Below, in pieces: positions 20,189 through 27,807 of a stretch of 30,558 nt of DNA (positions are counted from its first letter, which is position 1; each line of letters starts with the position of its first letter). The notes below the pieces were generated by a model. It did no database searches. It saw only the letters and a list, made by a program, of their open reading frames with translations, and had not been told where the DNA came from. The position numbers and the translations under genes are program-made. The stretch spans positions 1 through 30,558 of the IMG/VR virus record IMGVR_UViG_3300037520_000603. One strand, given 5' to 3'. Source of the stretch: a virus.

Positions 20189-22096
20189 TCAGGTCCCCAT
20201 CGCGGCGGCGAACGATCCGCCGCGCATCCTGGCGTCCGCCACCGCATCGACGGTCTGGCGCTTGATCGCCGGCATGAGCGCGGCGATCTCGGCGCGGACG
20301 GTCTGGGCGACGCCGGTCGAAATGTTGATGGTCTGGTGGACCGTCACACCGCCGCCCATCGACACGCCGTTCGGGACGATGGTCCCGGCGCTGTTCGGCA
20401 CGAACACCTCCGGCCCTTCCTCGCCCACGACAATCGGTCGATTGCCGACCACCGGCCCGCCGTTGGCGAAGCCGGGGAGGCCGAGATCAGTCGGAGACAT
20501 GGCCCACGATGCAGGAGCAGCGGGAGCGAATAGACCGCCGAAGAAGCTCGACGCCAGACCCGCCAATGGCGCTGTCACCGTCTGCCGCAGGACAAGGCGC
20601 CCGATATCCTGAATGATGCCCCCGAGCACGCTGCGGAAGCCCTGGCCCTTCACGATGGCATCTTCAAATGCGCTTTCAAACGTCAAGCCAAGATCGCGCG
20701 CGATGTCACGTGTATCGCTGGTCGTGCGATTGAGACGCGACCAGGATTGATCGGCGGCGCGAGCGTATTCCTCATGCGTCAGACGTCCGGTGTTGAGCAG
20801 TTCGTTCAGCTGCTCAAGCTCGCGCGCGTAGGCCACCGCAGGGTCAAGCTGCTCGCGCACGCGGCGCGCGTGCTCATCCAGTGCCTGAGCGTGACGATCG
20901 ACCGAAGTCTTCGCCCGGTCGAGATCATCGGCGGCGCGATTGACGAGCGCCGAGTATCGCTCCTGATCGATTGCACCGGCCTGGAGCGCGAGACCGAGAT
21001 AGGTCAGTCGGCTTTCGTACTCGCGGGTCGCGCGCGCAGCGGGATCGAGGCTCTCGATCACGGACTGGATGGTGGCTTGCGTCGCGATCTCGGCCGCGCG
21101 CGCATCCTCGGCGGATTTCTCCTGCTCCTTGCGCTGCGCGACCAGCAGTTCGCCCGTCGCGATGCTGTAGTCGTAGGCATCATTCGACATCATCGTCGCG
21201 ATGCGGTTGGACTGTTCAGCTTTGGTCAGTTCTTCAAGCTTCTTGGTCAGCTCGGCGATCTTGTCAGCGGCGCGGCCAGCACCGACAACATTCGCTTCGT
21301 TGCCGACGTTCAGTCCGAGTTCCTGTCCACCGCCGCCGTAGGTTTGAACCGGCGCGCCCGCGCGGAGCCGCGCGATCTCCTGCTGAAGATTGGCGATCTG
21401 GATATTGGCTCCGAGGCGCGGCGTAGGCGCGGTGGCCCTCTTCGTTTCCTCGTTCAGTCGCTCGATTTCATCGACGAGAAGCTCGATCTCGGACTTCGTC
21501 GCCTTCGCCGCATCGCGCGCGACATACATCTGATAGGCCACGCCACCGATAGCCAGAGCCGCGCCAGCGACCGCGCCGAACATGCCGAACATGCCGAGCA
21601 TCTGCGATCCTTGCTGGACAAACGCCGTCACCGCCGAGCCGCCCGAGGCGACCTGCGAGGCGAAGTCTCCGATCTGATAGCCCGCCTGTTGAGCGACCGC
21701 GCCGAAGTTCCGGCCCGATGTTGCAGCCGCCGCAGTCGCCGCCCCCATCGCCGCCGTCGCAGTCGCCGCCGACATGTATCGCTGCTGCGCGAGGCTGATG
21801 ATCTGCGCGCCGCGCTCCTGCGAGATGCGCCCGCGCTCCATCGCGGAATTGACCCGATCCACGATCTGCTCATAGCGCAGCTGCGAGGCGAAGCCCTTAT
21901 CGAGCGATGCTTGGAGGCGATCCATGCTGGACGAAGACGAGACCAGCGAGCGGGTCATCTTCTCCTGAGACTGCTCGACCCGGCCGCTGCTCGCGGAGAT
22001 CTCGGTGTTTGCCCTGTCGATCTCCTGTGCGCCGCGCGTGTATTCGCTCGCGTCGAGGCCAGCGCGAAGGATCGACTCTTTCGGCGCGTTGATCAT
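20189..22096 (-). CDS. Tail tape measure protein
   Basis: 635 residues. It has long helical stretches (RANTEISASSGRVEQSQEKM, KIAELTKKLEELTKAEQSNR), a hydrophobic block near 165-190 (GMFGMFGAVAGAALAIGGVA) and the typical C-terminal glycine-rich end with GFANGGPVVGNRPIVVGEEG and GPEVFVPN. This is the classic tape-measure layout; in tailed phages its length sets tail length, so 635 residues suggests a fairly short tail. A large open frame on the opposite strand (20747-22417) is a shadow. The start at 22096 overlaps the end of the chaperone GT frame by 4 nt. Confidence 0.9.
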   Translation of the reverse strand: MINAPKESILRAGLDASEYTRGAQEIDRANTEISASSGRVEQSQEKMTRSLVSSSSSMDRLQASLDKGFASQLRYEQIVDRVNSAMERGRISQERGAQIISLAQQRYMSAATATAAMGAATAAAATSGRNFGAVAQQAGYQIGDFASQVASGGSAVTAFVQQGSQMLGMFGMFGAVAGAALAIGGVAYQMYVARDAAKATKSEIELLVDEIERLNEETKRATAPTPRLGANIQIANLQQEIARLRAGAPVQTYGGGGQELGLNVGNEANVVGAGRAADKIAELTKKLEELTKAEQSNRIATMMSNDAYDYSIATGELLVAQRKEQEKSAEDARAAEIATQATIQSVIESLDPAARATREYESRLTYLGLALQAGAIDQERYSALVNRAADDLDRAKTSVDRHAQALDEHARRVREQLDPAVAYARELEQLNELLNTGRLTHEEYARAADQSWSRLNRTTSDTRDIARDLGLTFESAFEDAIVKGQGFRSVLGGIIQDIGRLVLRQTVTAPLAGLASSFFGGLFAPAAPASWAMSPTDLGLPGFANGGPVVGNRPIVVGEEGPEVFVPNSAGTIVPNGVSMGGGVTVHQTINISTGVAQTVRAEIAALMPAIKRQTVDAVADARMRGGSFAAAMGT

Positions 22097-22850
22097 TTCC
22101 GTCCCTCAATCTCGCCGCGCACGGCGAAGAACTCGCGATCCACTCGCATGATCAGTGCCGCCTCGTCAGGCCGCATCTCCGCGCCGGTCAGCCTCGACCA
22201 TGCGTCGAGATCAGCCCAGGACAGCGGCTCGGCACCGTTGAAGCCGACGCGGCGACCCTGGTGCAGGTCGAGCCACGTTGACCATAGGTGCTCGCCCCAC
22301 GCGGGCAGTGGTGGCCCGTCTAGGCCCGCAGGGCGGCGTCCTAGCTGCCGCGCGACGCTCTCCAGGTGGTCGCGCTTGCGACCGCCCTTGCGCGGCAAGT
22401 CTAGGTCGAAACGGTGACGCGCGAAGGCGATCAGCTCGCCGTCGCGCTCAACCAGTTTCCCAGATCGCCTATATGCTCCTCGACCTGTCGGCGCACCCAA
22501 GCGAAGGTCGGATCGCTCATCAGTTCGCGCTTCGCCGCTTCGTCGCACTCGACGTCGAGCGGATCGCCGGCCAGCGAGTACAGCCGCCAGCCGGTGATGA
22601 GCGCCACCAGCATCCCGACCTGTTCGGCCTCGATGTCATCGGCGGTCAGCTTCGCCGCGCGACGGTCGAGGCGCGCGATGGCGGATGCGCGACGCTGCGC
22701 GCCAGCCTCGCGGCTGTCGAGCGACAGGCAGTCGATGTAGGCGGGATCGCCGTCGCGCGACAGCAGCGGCGGACGACCGGCGACGGGGATCGAGAGATAG
22801 CAGCGCGTCGGCTTGTCCACCGACGCGCCGAGACCGGCAAAACGCGACAT
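22093..22850 (-). CDS. Tail assembly chaperone GT fusion (-1 frameshift)
   Basis: Product of a -1 shift at GGGAAAC (22461-22455). Translation follows the G frame to codon 132, then continues 120 residues in the T frame: 252 residues in total. The T part carries LPAWGEHLWSTWLDLHQGRR, LSWADLDAWSRLTGAEM and ALIMRVDREFFAVRGE, a pattern typical of phage tail chaperone C-terminal regions. In lambda, G and GT bind the tape measure and recruit the tube protein. The T frame opens upstream at 22548, but that piece overlaps G and is arginine-rich, with no ribosome site for separate expression. It ends 4 nt into the tape measure start. Confidence 0.8.
22431..22850 (-). CDS. Tail assembly chaperone G
   Basis: 139 residues, unshifted product. 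Starts MSRFAGLGASVDKPTRCYLS and contains EQVGMLVALITGWRLYSLAG and SDPTFAWVRRQVEEHIGDLG. It sits between the tail tube and tape measure genes, exactly where G-type chaperones are found. Most ribosomes should end at 22431, and a minority shift to make GT. The ATG at 22850 follows the tube stop (22853) directly, so the two are co-translated. Confidence 0.82.
   Translation of the reverse strand: MSRFAGLGASVDKPTRCYLSIPVAGRPPLLSRDGDPAYIDCLSLDSREAGAQRRASAIARLDRRAAKLTADDIEAEQVGMLVALITGWRLYSLAGDPLDVECDEAAKRELMSDPTFAWVRRQVEEHIGDLGNWLSATAS
22455..22461 (-). promoter_or_regulatory. Slippery site for -1 frameshift
   Basis: GGGAAAC on the minus strand, read as CTG GGA AAC in the G frame and shifting to GGG AAA CTG in the T frame. 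It is the canonical X XXY YYZ heptamer, one base different from lambda's GGGAAAG. It lies 8 codons before the G stop, a typical place. Confidence 0.85.
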
Positions 22851-22852
22851 GC

Positions 22853-24109
22853 TCAGGCCGCCGTGTCGTGGATGCGAATGGTGGTCGTGTCGCGGCCCGC
22901 CGCGCTGCCGGTGTAGCGCAGCGCTTGGAACGGCAGCGAGATCGTCTGACCGTTCGCGCCACTCAACGGCATGTCCGCGCCGCCGAGCTTGACGCGCGGG
23001 AGGTAGATGCAGATGGCATCGGCGTTCGCCGCCGAGCCGCTATCGACGCGCACGATCAGCTGAAGCTCGCTCTCATTGAGGAAGGCGTTGAAGAGGGCGA
23101 AATCTTCCACGAACGCCGACACCGTGCCGGTGACGTTCGCGCGGCCGAGGAAGATCTCGGGCGCGATGTTTTGATTGATGACCGCTTGCATCTCGGCTTC
23201 GAGATCGAGCGCGATGTCGATGCCGGTGACGATGCCGAGCGGCGACGAGCCCGCGTCCGGCGACAGGATCAGACCGTTGGCCGAGGCGCATGCCGAGGAC
23301 GTCGTCGCGGCGGTCGGCGCGGTGAAGTAGGGCGCGCTGCCCGCCGAGAGCGAGACCGCGTTGCGCCCCATGAACGGGATCTCCACAGTCGAGAGGCCGG
23401 TGGCCGGGAGCGACAGCGAATAGCCGGACACGCGGCATTCCGTGAAGAGGCGCGACAGATCCAAGTCCTCGCGATACTCCTCGATGCCGAACTTGCGCGC
23501 CGTGAAGCCGCTGGCAGGGACGATGGTGGTCTTGCCGGGACGCGACACGGTGAAGCTGGTGTCGGCCACCGCGTCAGTGGTCGGCGCGGGCGACACCGTC
23601 ACCGTGCGATTGCTCGTGCCACCGAAGGACCGGATCACGAAATTGCGGTCGTTGTTCGCCGTCGCGGCGAGCGTGCCGAAGCGGATGATGTCGCCGACAC
23701 GCAGACCGCTCGTCACCGGATCGCCAGCAGTGAAGACGAAGGCCGAGGTCGAGTTATCGCTGGTGACGCTGGTGAATTGCGTATTCGACAGCGACAGCGC
23801 CGACACCGCCGAGTCGCGGTGCGCGGCGACGAGGAGTTCAAACTGCGTACCCGGCGACAGCTCGCCCGAGATCGAGCCCTCGACGCGTCGCAGCCCGTGG
23901 CGGAAGTCCGCGATCTGCCGGTCGGTGCGGATCTCCTCGGACTGGTAGGAATCCTTGACCAGGTTGAGACTGGACGAGACCCGCCGCAGCACCTGACCGC
24001 CGGACGTGCCGGGGTCGGTCGCGGTGTCCGGCTCGCTGTTGGCCGTGATCGACCCGCTGGAATACGCCTTGTAGACGATGCGTGACTGCACGCCTTCACT
24101 GATCGGCAT
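22853..24109 (-). CDS. Major tail tube protein
   Basis: 418 residues, with VQSRIVYKAYSSGSITANSE at the start, LSPGTQFELLVAAH, a central insert (VRVGDIIRFGTLAATANNDR region) and C-terminal QTISLPFQALRYTG. The sequence has the low-charge, Ser/Thr/Ala-rich beta composition and the FMGRNAV and LPFQAL pattern of phage tail tube proteins of the TTP family. At 418 residues it is longer than simple tube proteins (about 150-250), probably due to added Ig-like or surface domains. Position between tail terminator and chaperone genes supports the call. The start at 24109 follows GGAGACCCGATC. Confidence 0.85.
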   Translation of the reverse strand: MPISEGVQSRIVYKAYSSGSITANSEPDTATDPGTSGGQVLRRVSSSLNLVKDSYQSEEIRTDRQIADFRHGLRRVEGSISGELSPGTQFELLVAAHRDSAVSALSLSNTQFTSVTSDNSTSAFVFTAGDPVTSGLRVGDIIRFGTLAATANNDRNFVIRSFGGTSNRTVTVSPAPTTDAVADTSFTVSRPGKTTIVPASGFTARKFGIEEYREDLDLSRLFTECRVSGYSLSLPATGLSTVEIPFMGRNAVSLSAGSAPYFTAPTAATTSSACASANGLILSPDAGSSPLGIVTGIDIALDLEAEMQAVINQNIAPEIFLGRANVTGTVSAFVEDFALFNAFLNESELQLIVRVDSGSAANADAICIYLPRVKLGGADMPLSGANGQTISLPFQALRYTGSAAGRDTTTIRIHDTAA

Positions 24110-24121
24110 GATCGGGTCTCC

Positions 24122-24556
24122 TTACCCTTGGAAGCGATATTGAAACGGGATCGACGCGCCGCGACTATACCACGCGCCGTTCGAGCGTGTCGTGTCGGCA
24201 ATGCCGACGATAGGTCCGACGAAGGTCAGATTGCCCGCGCGCCGCGCGCGGAGCGCCACGACGGCGGCGTCGAGAAGGTCGAGGGTGACGTCCTCGCCGA
24301 TGCCGACCTCAGAGAACACGCGCACCGCGACCGCGCCGAACCAGAGCCGCTCGTTGGCAAGCGACCCGCCGCCGAACGCGCGCATCTCCTCGCGACTGAA
24401 CTCGGCGTGCAGGTGCAGCCAGTGCTGCACCTCGCCCGGTGTCGGCGTATCGGGGTGTGCGTTCTCGTGCCAGATCACGCGATAGGTCTCGCCGTGCGGC
24501 CAGCGCGCGTCCCAGACTGCCTTGATCTCGGTGCGGATGGTTGTCCTGAGGCTCAT
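24122..24556 (-). CDS. Tail terminator-like protein
   Basis: 144 residues. LRTTIRTEIKAVWDARWPHG, then YRVIWHEN, LHLHAEFSREEMRAFGGG and DLLDAAVVALRARRAGN. In size and position (just before the tube gene) it matches tail terminator proteins, which cap the tube and join it to the head. It is strongly similar, block by block, to the C-terminal 147 residues of the next gene upstream (24553-26259), so the pair derives from duplication. The ATG at 24556 overlaps the upstream stop as ATGA. Confidence 0.75.
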   Translation of the reverse strand: MSLRTTIRTEIKAVWDARWPHGETYRVIWHENAHPDTPTPGEVQHWLHLHAEFSREEMRAFGGGSLANERLWFGAVAVRVFSEVGIGEDVTLDLLDAAVVALRARRAGNLTFVGPIVGIADTTRSNGAWYSRGASIPFQYRFQG

Positions 24557-26259
24557 GCCCGGTACTCATACGTCCAGGGCATCATCGTGCCGCGAATGAA
24601 CCACGCGCCGTCCTCGGTCGCGCTGTCGAAGATCTCGGTCGAGCCATCGATGAACGACAGGCCCGCCTCGCGACGCGAGCGGTAGACGCCGACCGCGTCA
24701 TCGAGCAGGTCGAGCGCGGCGTCGTCGCCATAGCCGGTCTCCGCGACCACGCGGATCTCGACCGTTCCGCGCCACTCGCGGTCAGATGCCTCGCGACCGC
24801 CGGCATAGGCGCGCACATCCTCGCCGTCGAAGTCCACCACGACATGCACCCACGCGCGCGCCTCGCCGGGCTCTGGGACGCTCTCGTTGTCGTTCTGCTG
24901 CCAGAGTACCCGATAGGCCGTTCCATGCGGCCAGCGGGCATCCCAGGCGCTCCTGATGGCATCGCGGATGACACGCAGCGTGCCGGGCGGCGCGATAAGC
25001 TGGATGCGCGGCGGAATGCCGCCGATGGCGATTGCCGCAGCGGCGACCTCGATGGCCTTGCCCGCCGCGAGTGTCGGAGACGCGGCGGTGAGCGTGATGG
25101 TGGCGGTCGGGACCGAGATCGACTTGCCCGTCGCCAGCTGCGGCGCAAGCGCCGCGAGAACCTGAGCCGAAGCGAGCGGGACGGTGATGCTCTTGCCAGC
25201 CGAGATCGACGGCGCTTCGCCTCCGAGGAGGATGGTGGCGGTCGGCGGCGCGATACTGATGCCGGACGCCGCCTGGATCGTCGGTGGCGCGGCAGAGAGC
25301 GTGATGGTGGCCGAGGGTGCCGCGACGGACTTACCCGCTGCCAACGACGGAGAAAACGCGGCCAGCGTGATCGTGGCGGCAGGAACCGTGACGGCATCGC
25401 CGACCGAGACGGCCGGAGCGCTTGCCGACAGCGCGATGGTCGCCGCCGGAACGGCGACACGCTTGCCCGCGCTGATCGACGGAGCGCTGCCCGCGAGGCT
25501 GATCGTCGCTGCCGGGATGGCGACGCTCTTGCCGGTCCGGATCGTCGGAACCTCGCCGCCCATGAGCAGGGCGGCGACGGGAACGACGATGCGCTTGCCC
25601 GCCGAGATTGCTGGAGCGTTGCCCGCGAGGCTGATCGCGGCGGCAGGAACGGCGACGCTCTTGCCCGCCGCGAGGCTCGGCGCGCTGGCCGAGAGAGAAA
25701 TGACAGCCGCCGGGACGACGATGGACGGCCCCGTCGCGGCCTGGATGGTCGGCGCAAGGCCCGCGAGCGTGATAGTCGCGGCAGGGACTGTGATGCTCTT
25801 GCCCGCCGCGAGGCTCGGAGCGGTGGAAGCGAGCGTGATCGTCGCGGCGGGAGCATCGATCCGCTTGCCCGCGCTGACCGCCGGAGCGGTGGAAGCGAGC
25901 GTGATAGTCGCGGCAGGGACTGTGATGCTCTTGCCCGCCGCGAGGCTCGGAGCATTCGCAGCGACGATGATCGTCGCGGCGGGGATAGCGACGCTCTTGC
26001 CCGCCGCGAGGCTCGGAGCATTCGCAGCGACGATGATCGTCGCGGCGGGAGAGGTGACCGTGGCTCCTGCCGCCGCCACGCCGTAGAGATTGGCGAAGAG
26101 GAACAGCAGCCCTTGGATGGGCGTGAAGGTCTGGATCGCGCTGGGCGCGATGCCCGCGACGGTGATCGTCGCGGCAGGAACATTGATCGTCGTGGCTGGC
26201 GTCGCGCCAGCACCAGACGCGCCGAGCGGTGTCGATGCTAGCGGCGCGGATCCGAGCAT
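24553..26259 (-). CDS. Repeat protein fused to tail-terminator-like domain
   Basis: 568 residues. Residues 1-67: Gly/Ala-rich leader with a hydrophobic stretch (FTPIQGLLFLFANLYGV). Residues 68-401: fifteen units of about 22 residues with consensus VPAATITLAxxAPSLAAGKS, two of them 24 long. Residues 422-568: a tail-terminator-like domain (IRDAIRSAWDARWPHGTAYR, DLLDDAVGVYRSRREAG) paralogous to the gene at 24122. The repeats suggest a beta-solenoid or beta-rich stalk. The protein may be a tail-neck decoration or fibre anchored by the terminator fold. Neighbouring units match almost perfectly at the DNA level, so the array changes by recent duplication. Start at 26259; no alternative better. Confidence 0.8.
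   Translation of the reverse strand: MLGSAPLASTPLGASGAGATPATTINVPAATITVAGIAPSAIQTFTPIQGLLFLFANLYGVAAAGATVTSPAATIIVAANAPSLAAGKSVAIPAATIIVAANAPSLAAGKSITVPAATITLASTAPAVSAGKRIDAPAATITLASTAPSLAAGKSITVPAATITLAGLAPTIQAATGPSIVVPAAVISLSASAPSLAAGKSVAVPAAAISLAGNAPAISAGKRIVVPVAALLMGGEVPTIRTGKSVAIPAATISLAGSAPSISAGKRVAVPAATIALSASAPAVSVGDAVTVPAATITLAAFSPSLAAGKSVAAPSATITLSAAPPTIQAASGISIAPPTATILLGGEAPSISAGKSITVPLASAQVLAALAPQLATGKSISVPTATITLTAASPTLAAGKAIEVAAAAIAIGGIPPRIQLIAPPGTLRVIRDAIRSAWDARWPHGTAYRVLWQQNDNESVPEPGEARAWVHVVVDFDGEDVRAYAGGREASDREWRGTVEIRVVAETGYGDDAALDLLDDAVGVYRSRREAGLSFIDGSTEIFDSATEDGAWFIRGTMMPWTYEYRA
25057..26058 (-). repeat. 66-bp tandem repeat array in the fusion gene
   Basis: About fifteen consecutive units of 66 bp (two of 72 bp), encoding residues 68-401 of the fusion protein. 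Some adjacent units are near identical in DNA (for example around 25768-25820 against 25906-25951, and 25950-26000 against 26016-26040), others differ at many synonymous sites. This points to old expansion plus recent duplication. Confidence 0.85.
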
Positions 26260-26262
26260 CGC

Positions 26263-26496
26263 TTACTCGGTCGGTTCTTCGTCAACAGCAGGTGGCGCGG
26301 GCGGGATCTCGACTTCGCGCCAGGTCTGCCGCATCGCGCCCTCGCGCATCTCGGGCTCGGCCTCGACCAGCATCATGCCGGGAGCCGGACGCCAGCGCGG
26401 CGTCGGCAGAACGAGCGGAATGCCCGCGCGCTTCAATGCCTCGATGTTCGCGCCTTCGGGGATCGAGCCGTCAGGATTGAGGAGAAACTGCTTCAC
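26263..26496 (-). CDS. Small conserved phage protein
   Basis: 77 residues from the GTG at 26496 (GTGA overlap with the stop of the glycine-rich gene), beginning KQFLLNPDGSIPEGANIEAL after the initiator. A start at the ATG at 26520 is also possible, but its first residues fall within conserved codons of the upstream gene. LLNPDGSIPEGANIEALKRA, then GIPLVLPTPRW, is a pattern often seen in small phage proteins next to fibre genes. The C-terminus is acidic and proline-rich (PPAPPAVDEEPTE). A fibre-assembly role is suggested only by position. Confidence 0.65.
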   Translation of the reverse strand: MKQFLLNPDGSIPEGANIEALKRAGIPLVLPTPRWRPAPGMMLVEAEPEMREGAMRQTWREVEIPPAPPAVDEEPTE

Positions 26497-27638
26497 GCCC
26501 ACGATATGACCCTCACCCATCCGTCGCCACCGTTGCCGCCAGCGCCGCTGGCGTAGCCGTTATCCGATGCTGCGCCGCCGCCGCCGCCAGAGCCGTATGC
26601 TCCGTTTCCGCCAGCGCCTGTGGCTTGGCCGGTGGCATAAGAGCCGCCGCCGCCGCCTGTGGCGACTATGCGATCAAATATCGTCGTCCCTGATGAATTG
26701 GAGCCGTTGCCCCCAGATGTTCCTCCCGATGCGCCCGCAATATCTGATGCAATCAAACCACCGTTAGATGTTGTCGCAGCTATGATAGCCACTCCATTTG
26801 AACCATTCGTTGATGTTGTAACTGTCGCAGCTTGACCGGAGCCGCCGCCGCCGCCGGTTGATGCTACTAATTGTAAAGTTCCTGGCGAACTTGCCGTTGT
26901 CGCTGCTCCTGATCCACCGAGTGACCCAGGTACAGATTCAAATGAAGACGAGCCTCGGCTACTGGCAGAACCAGAACTTGAGGTCGTGCCTCCGCCCCCT
27001 CCGTTTCCAAAACCAGACGAAAAATGAGAAAATGTTGATCCTGTTCCAGCGGTGCCCGCTATGCCGTTTGTTGAATCAGAAGTCTGAGATGTTCCGCCAG
27101 TTCCGCCAGTTCCGACAACAACAGTCTCCGTTGCTCCAAGCACGCTGGCCGGCACAATAAAAGACACAGTGCCTGCGCCTGCTCCACCGCCGCCACCGCC
27201 GCGCGCCGAAGAGGTCGCATACCGCGCCCCCGATCCACCGCCGCCGCCGCCGCCAATCGCGATCACTTTGACCATCTTGGCCCAGCTAGGCTTCGTCCAG
27301 GTCGTGCTTCCCGCAGTCGTGTAGGTGTCGATCTTGACTTGCGCGACATCCTCGGCGGCAGCGGTGATGAGCACCGTGGCCGAGCCGGACAGACTGATGG
27401 CGGTGTCGCTGTTGCTTGACTCGAGCACAGTGCGCGAAAGGGTCGTGCCGGACGCGGTGTAGGTGCCCTGCCCGATCTCCCACGCGGTGCCGTCCTCGAT
27501 GACGTAGCGGACCACGTCACCGTTCGCGACGCCAGCATCCGCAAACGACTGAAAGCCCGCCGCCGCCGAGCCGAGCGTGATCGTGCCCGTGCCGGTGGTG
27601 GCCGTGGACATCTTCGCGCGGTTCGCAAGCTTGAGCAT
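26493..27638 (-). CDS. Glycine-rich tail adhesin
   Basis: 381 residues. Residues 1-108: a fibre-like N-terminal domain (MLKLANRAKMSTATTGTGTI, ASGTTLSRTVLESSNSD). Residues 110-381: WTKPSWAKMVKVIAIGGGGG leading into many Gly runs separated by Ser/Thr-rich loops, ending GAGGNGGDGWVRVISW. This matches the glycine-rich (Gly_rich_2-like) domain of phage tip proteins, and is reminiscent of polyglycine-II sandwich adhesins such as phage S16 gp38 that place variable loops at the receptor. The stretch 26690-27140 is clearly less GC-rich than the surroundings, suggesting exchange with other phages. Likely host-range determinant. Confidence 0.8.
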   Translation of the reverse strand: MLKLANRAKMSTATTGTGTITLGSAAAGFQSFADAGVANGDVVRYVIEDGTAWEIGQGTYTASGTTLSRTVLESSNSDTAISLSGSATVLITAAAEDVAQVKIDTYTTAGSTTWTKPSWAKMVKVIAIGGGGGGGSGARYATSSARGGGGGGAGAGTVSFIVPASVLGATETVVVGTGGTGGTSQTSDSTNGIAGTAGTGSTFSHFSSGFGNGGGGGTTSSSGSASSRGSSSFESVPGSLGGSGAATTASSPGTLQLVASTGGGGGSGQAATVTTSTNGSNGVAIIAATTSNGGLIASDIAGASGGTSGGNGSNSSGTTIFDRIVATGGGGGSYATGQATGAGGNGAYGSGGGGGAASDNGYASGAGGNGGDGWVRVISWA

Positions 27639-27643
27639 GTGCC

Positions 27644-27805
27644 TCAGATCCCCCGCAACGTCGCGAGCGTCTCTTCTGTCTTCGCGATCTCCGCTTCAAT
27701 CTGAGCGCAGAGGGCAGCATCACCGAGCGTTGCCGCCGATGTACGCTGCGCTGTCAGGTTGGCGATCCGCGCAAGCGCGAGAGCGATCAGATCAGAAATC
27801 GTCAT
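27644..27805 (-). CDS. Small helical protein (53 aa)
   Basis: 53 residues, starting MTISDLIALALARIANLTAQ and ending KTEETLATLRGI. Wholly helical in look, perhaps a short coiled coil. It fits exactly between the stop of the upstream gene (27808) and the adhesin start (27638) and keeps the tight packing of the operon. Could be a small chaperone or a structural linker for neighbouring fibre proteins; no family is recognised. Confidence 0.65.
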   Translation of the reverse strand: MTISDLIALALARIANLTAQRTSAATLGDAALCAQIEAEIAKTEETLATLRGI

Positions 27806-27807
27806 GA

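Noticed and set aside
20747-22417. 556-residue plus-strand ORF opposite the tape measure gene
   Set aside because: Composition is Arg/Leu/His-rich antisense shadow of GC-rich codons; no ribosome site, and the minus strand holds an obvious tape measure protein.
22431-22548. Separate start for the T frame at 22548
   Set aside because: The extra N-terminal piece is arginine-rich out-of-frame reading of G and has no ribosome site. The frameshift explains the T frame better.
25057-26058. Possible CRISPR array from regular repeats
   Set aside because: Repeats are 66 bp, contiguous, in frame and variable, without unique spacers. They encode protein.
24582-26213. 543-residue Ser/Arg/Pro frame and 465-residue plus-strand frame across the repeat array
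   Set aside because: They are alternate-frame readings of the 66-bp repeats. Only the minus-strand frame with the VPAATITLA units continues into a sensible C-terminal domain.
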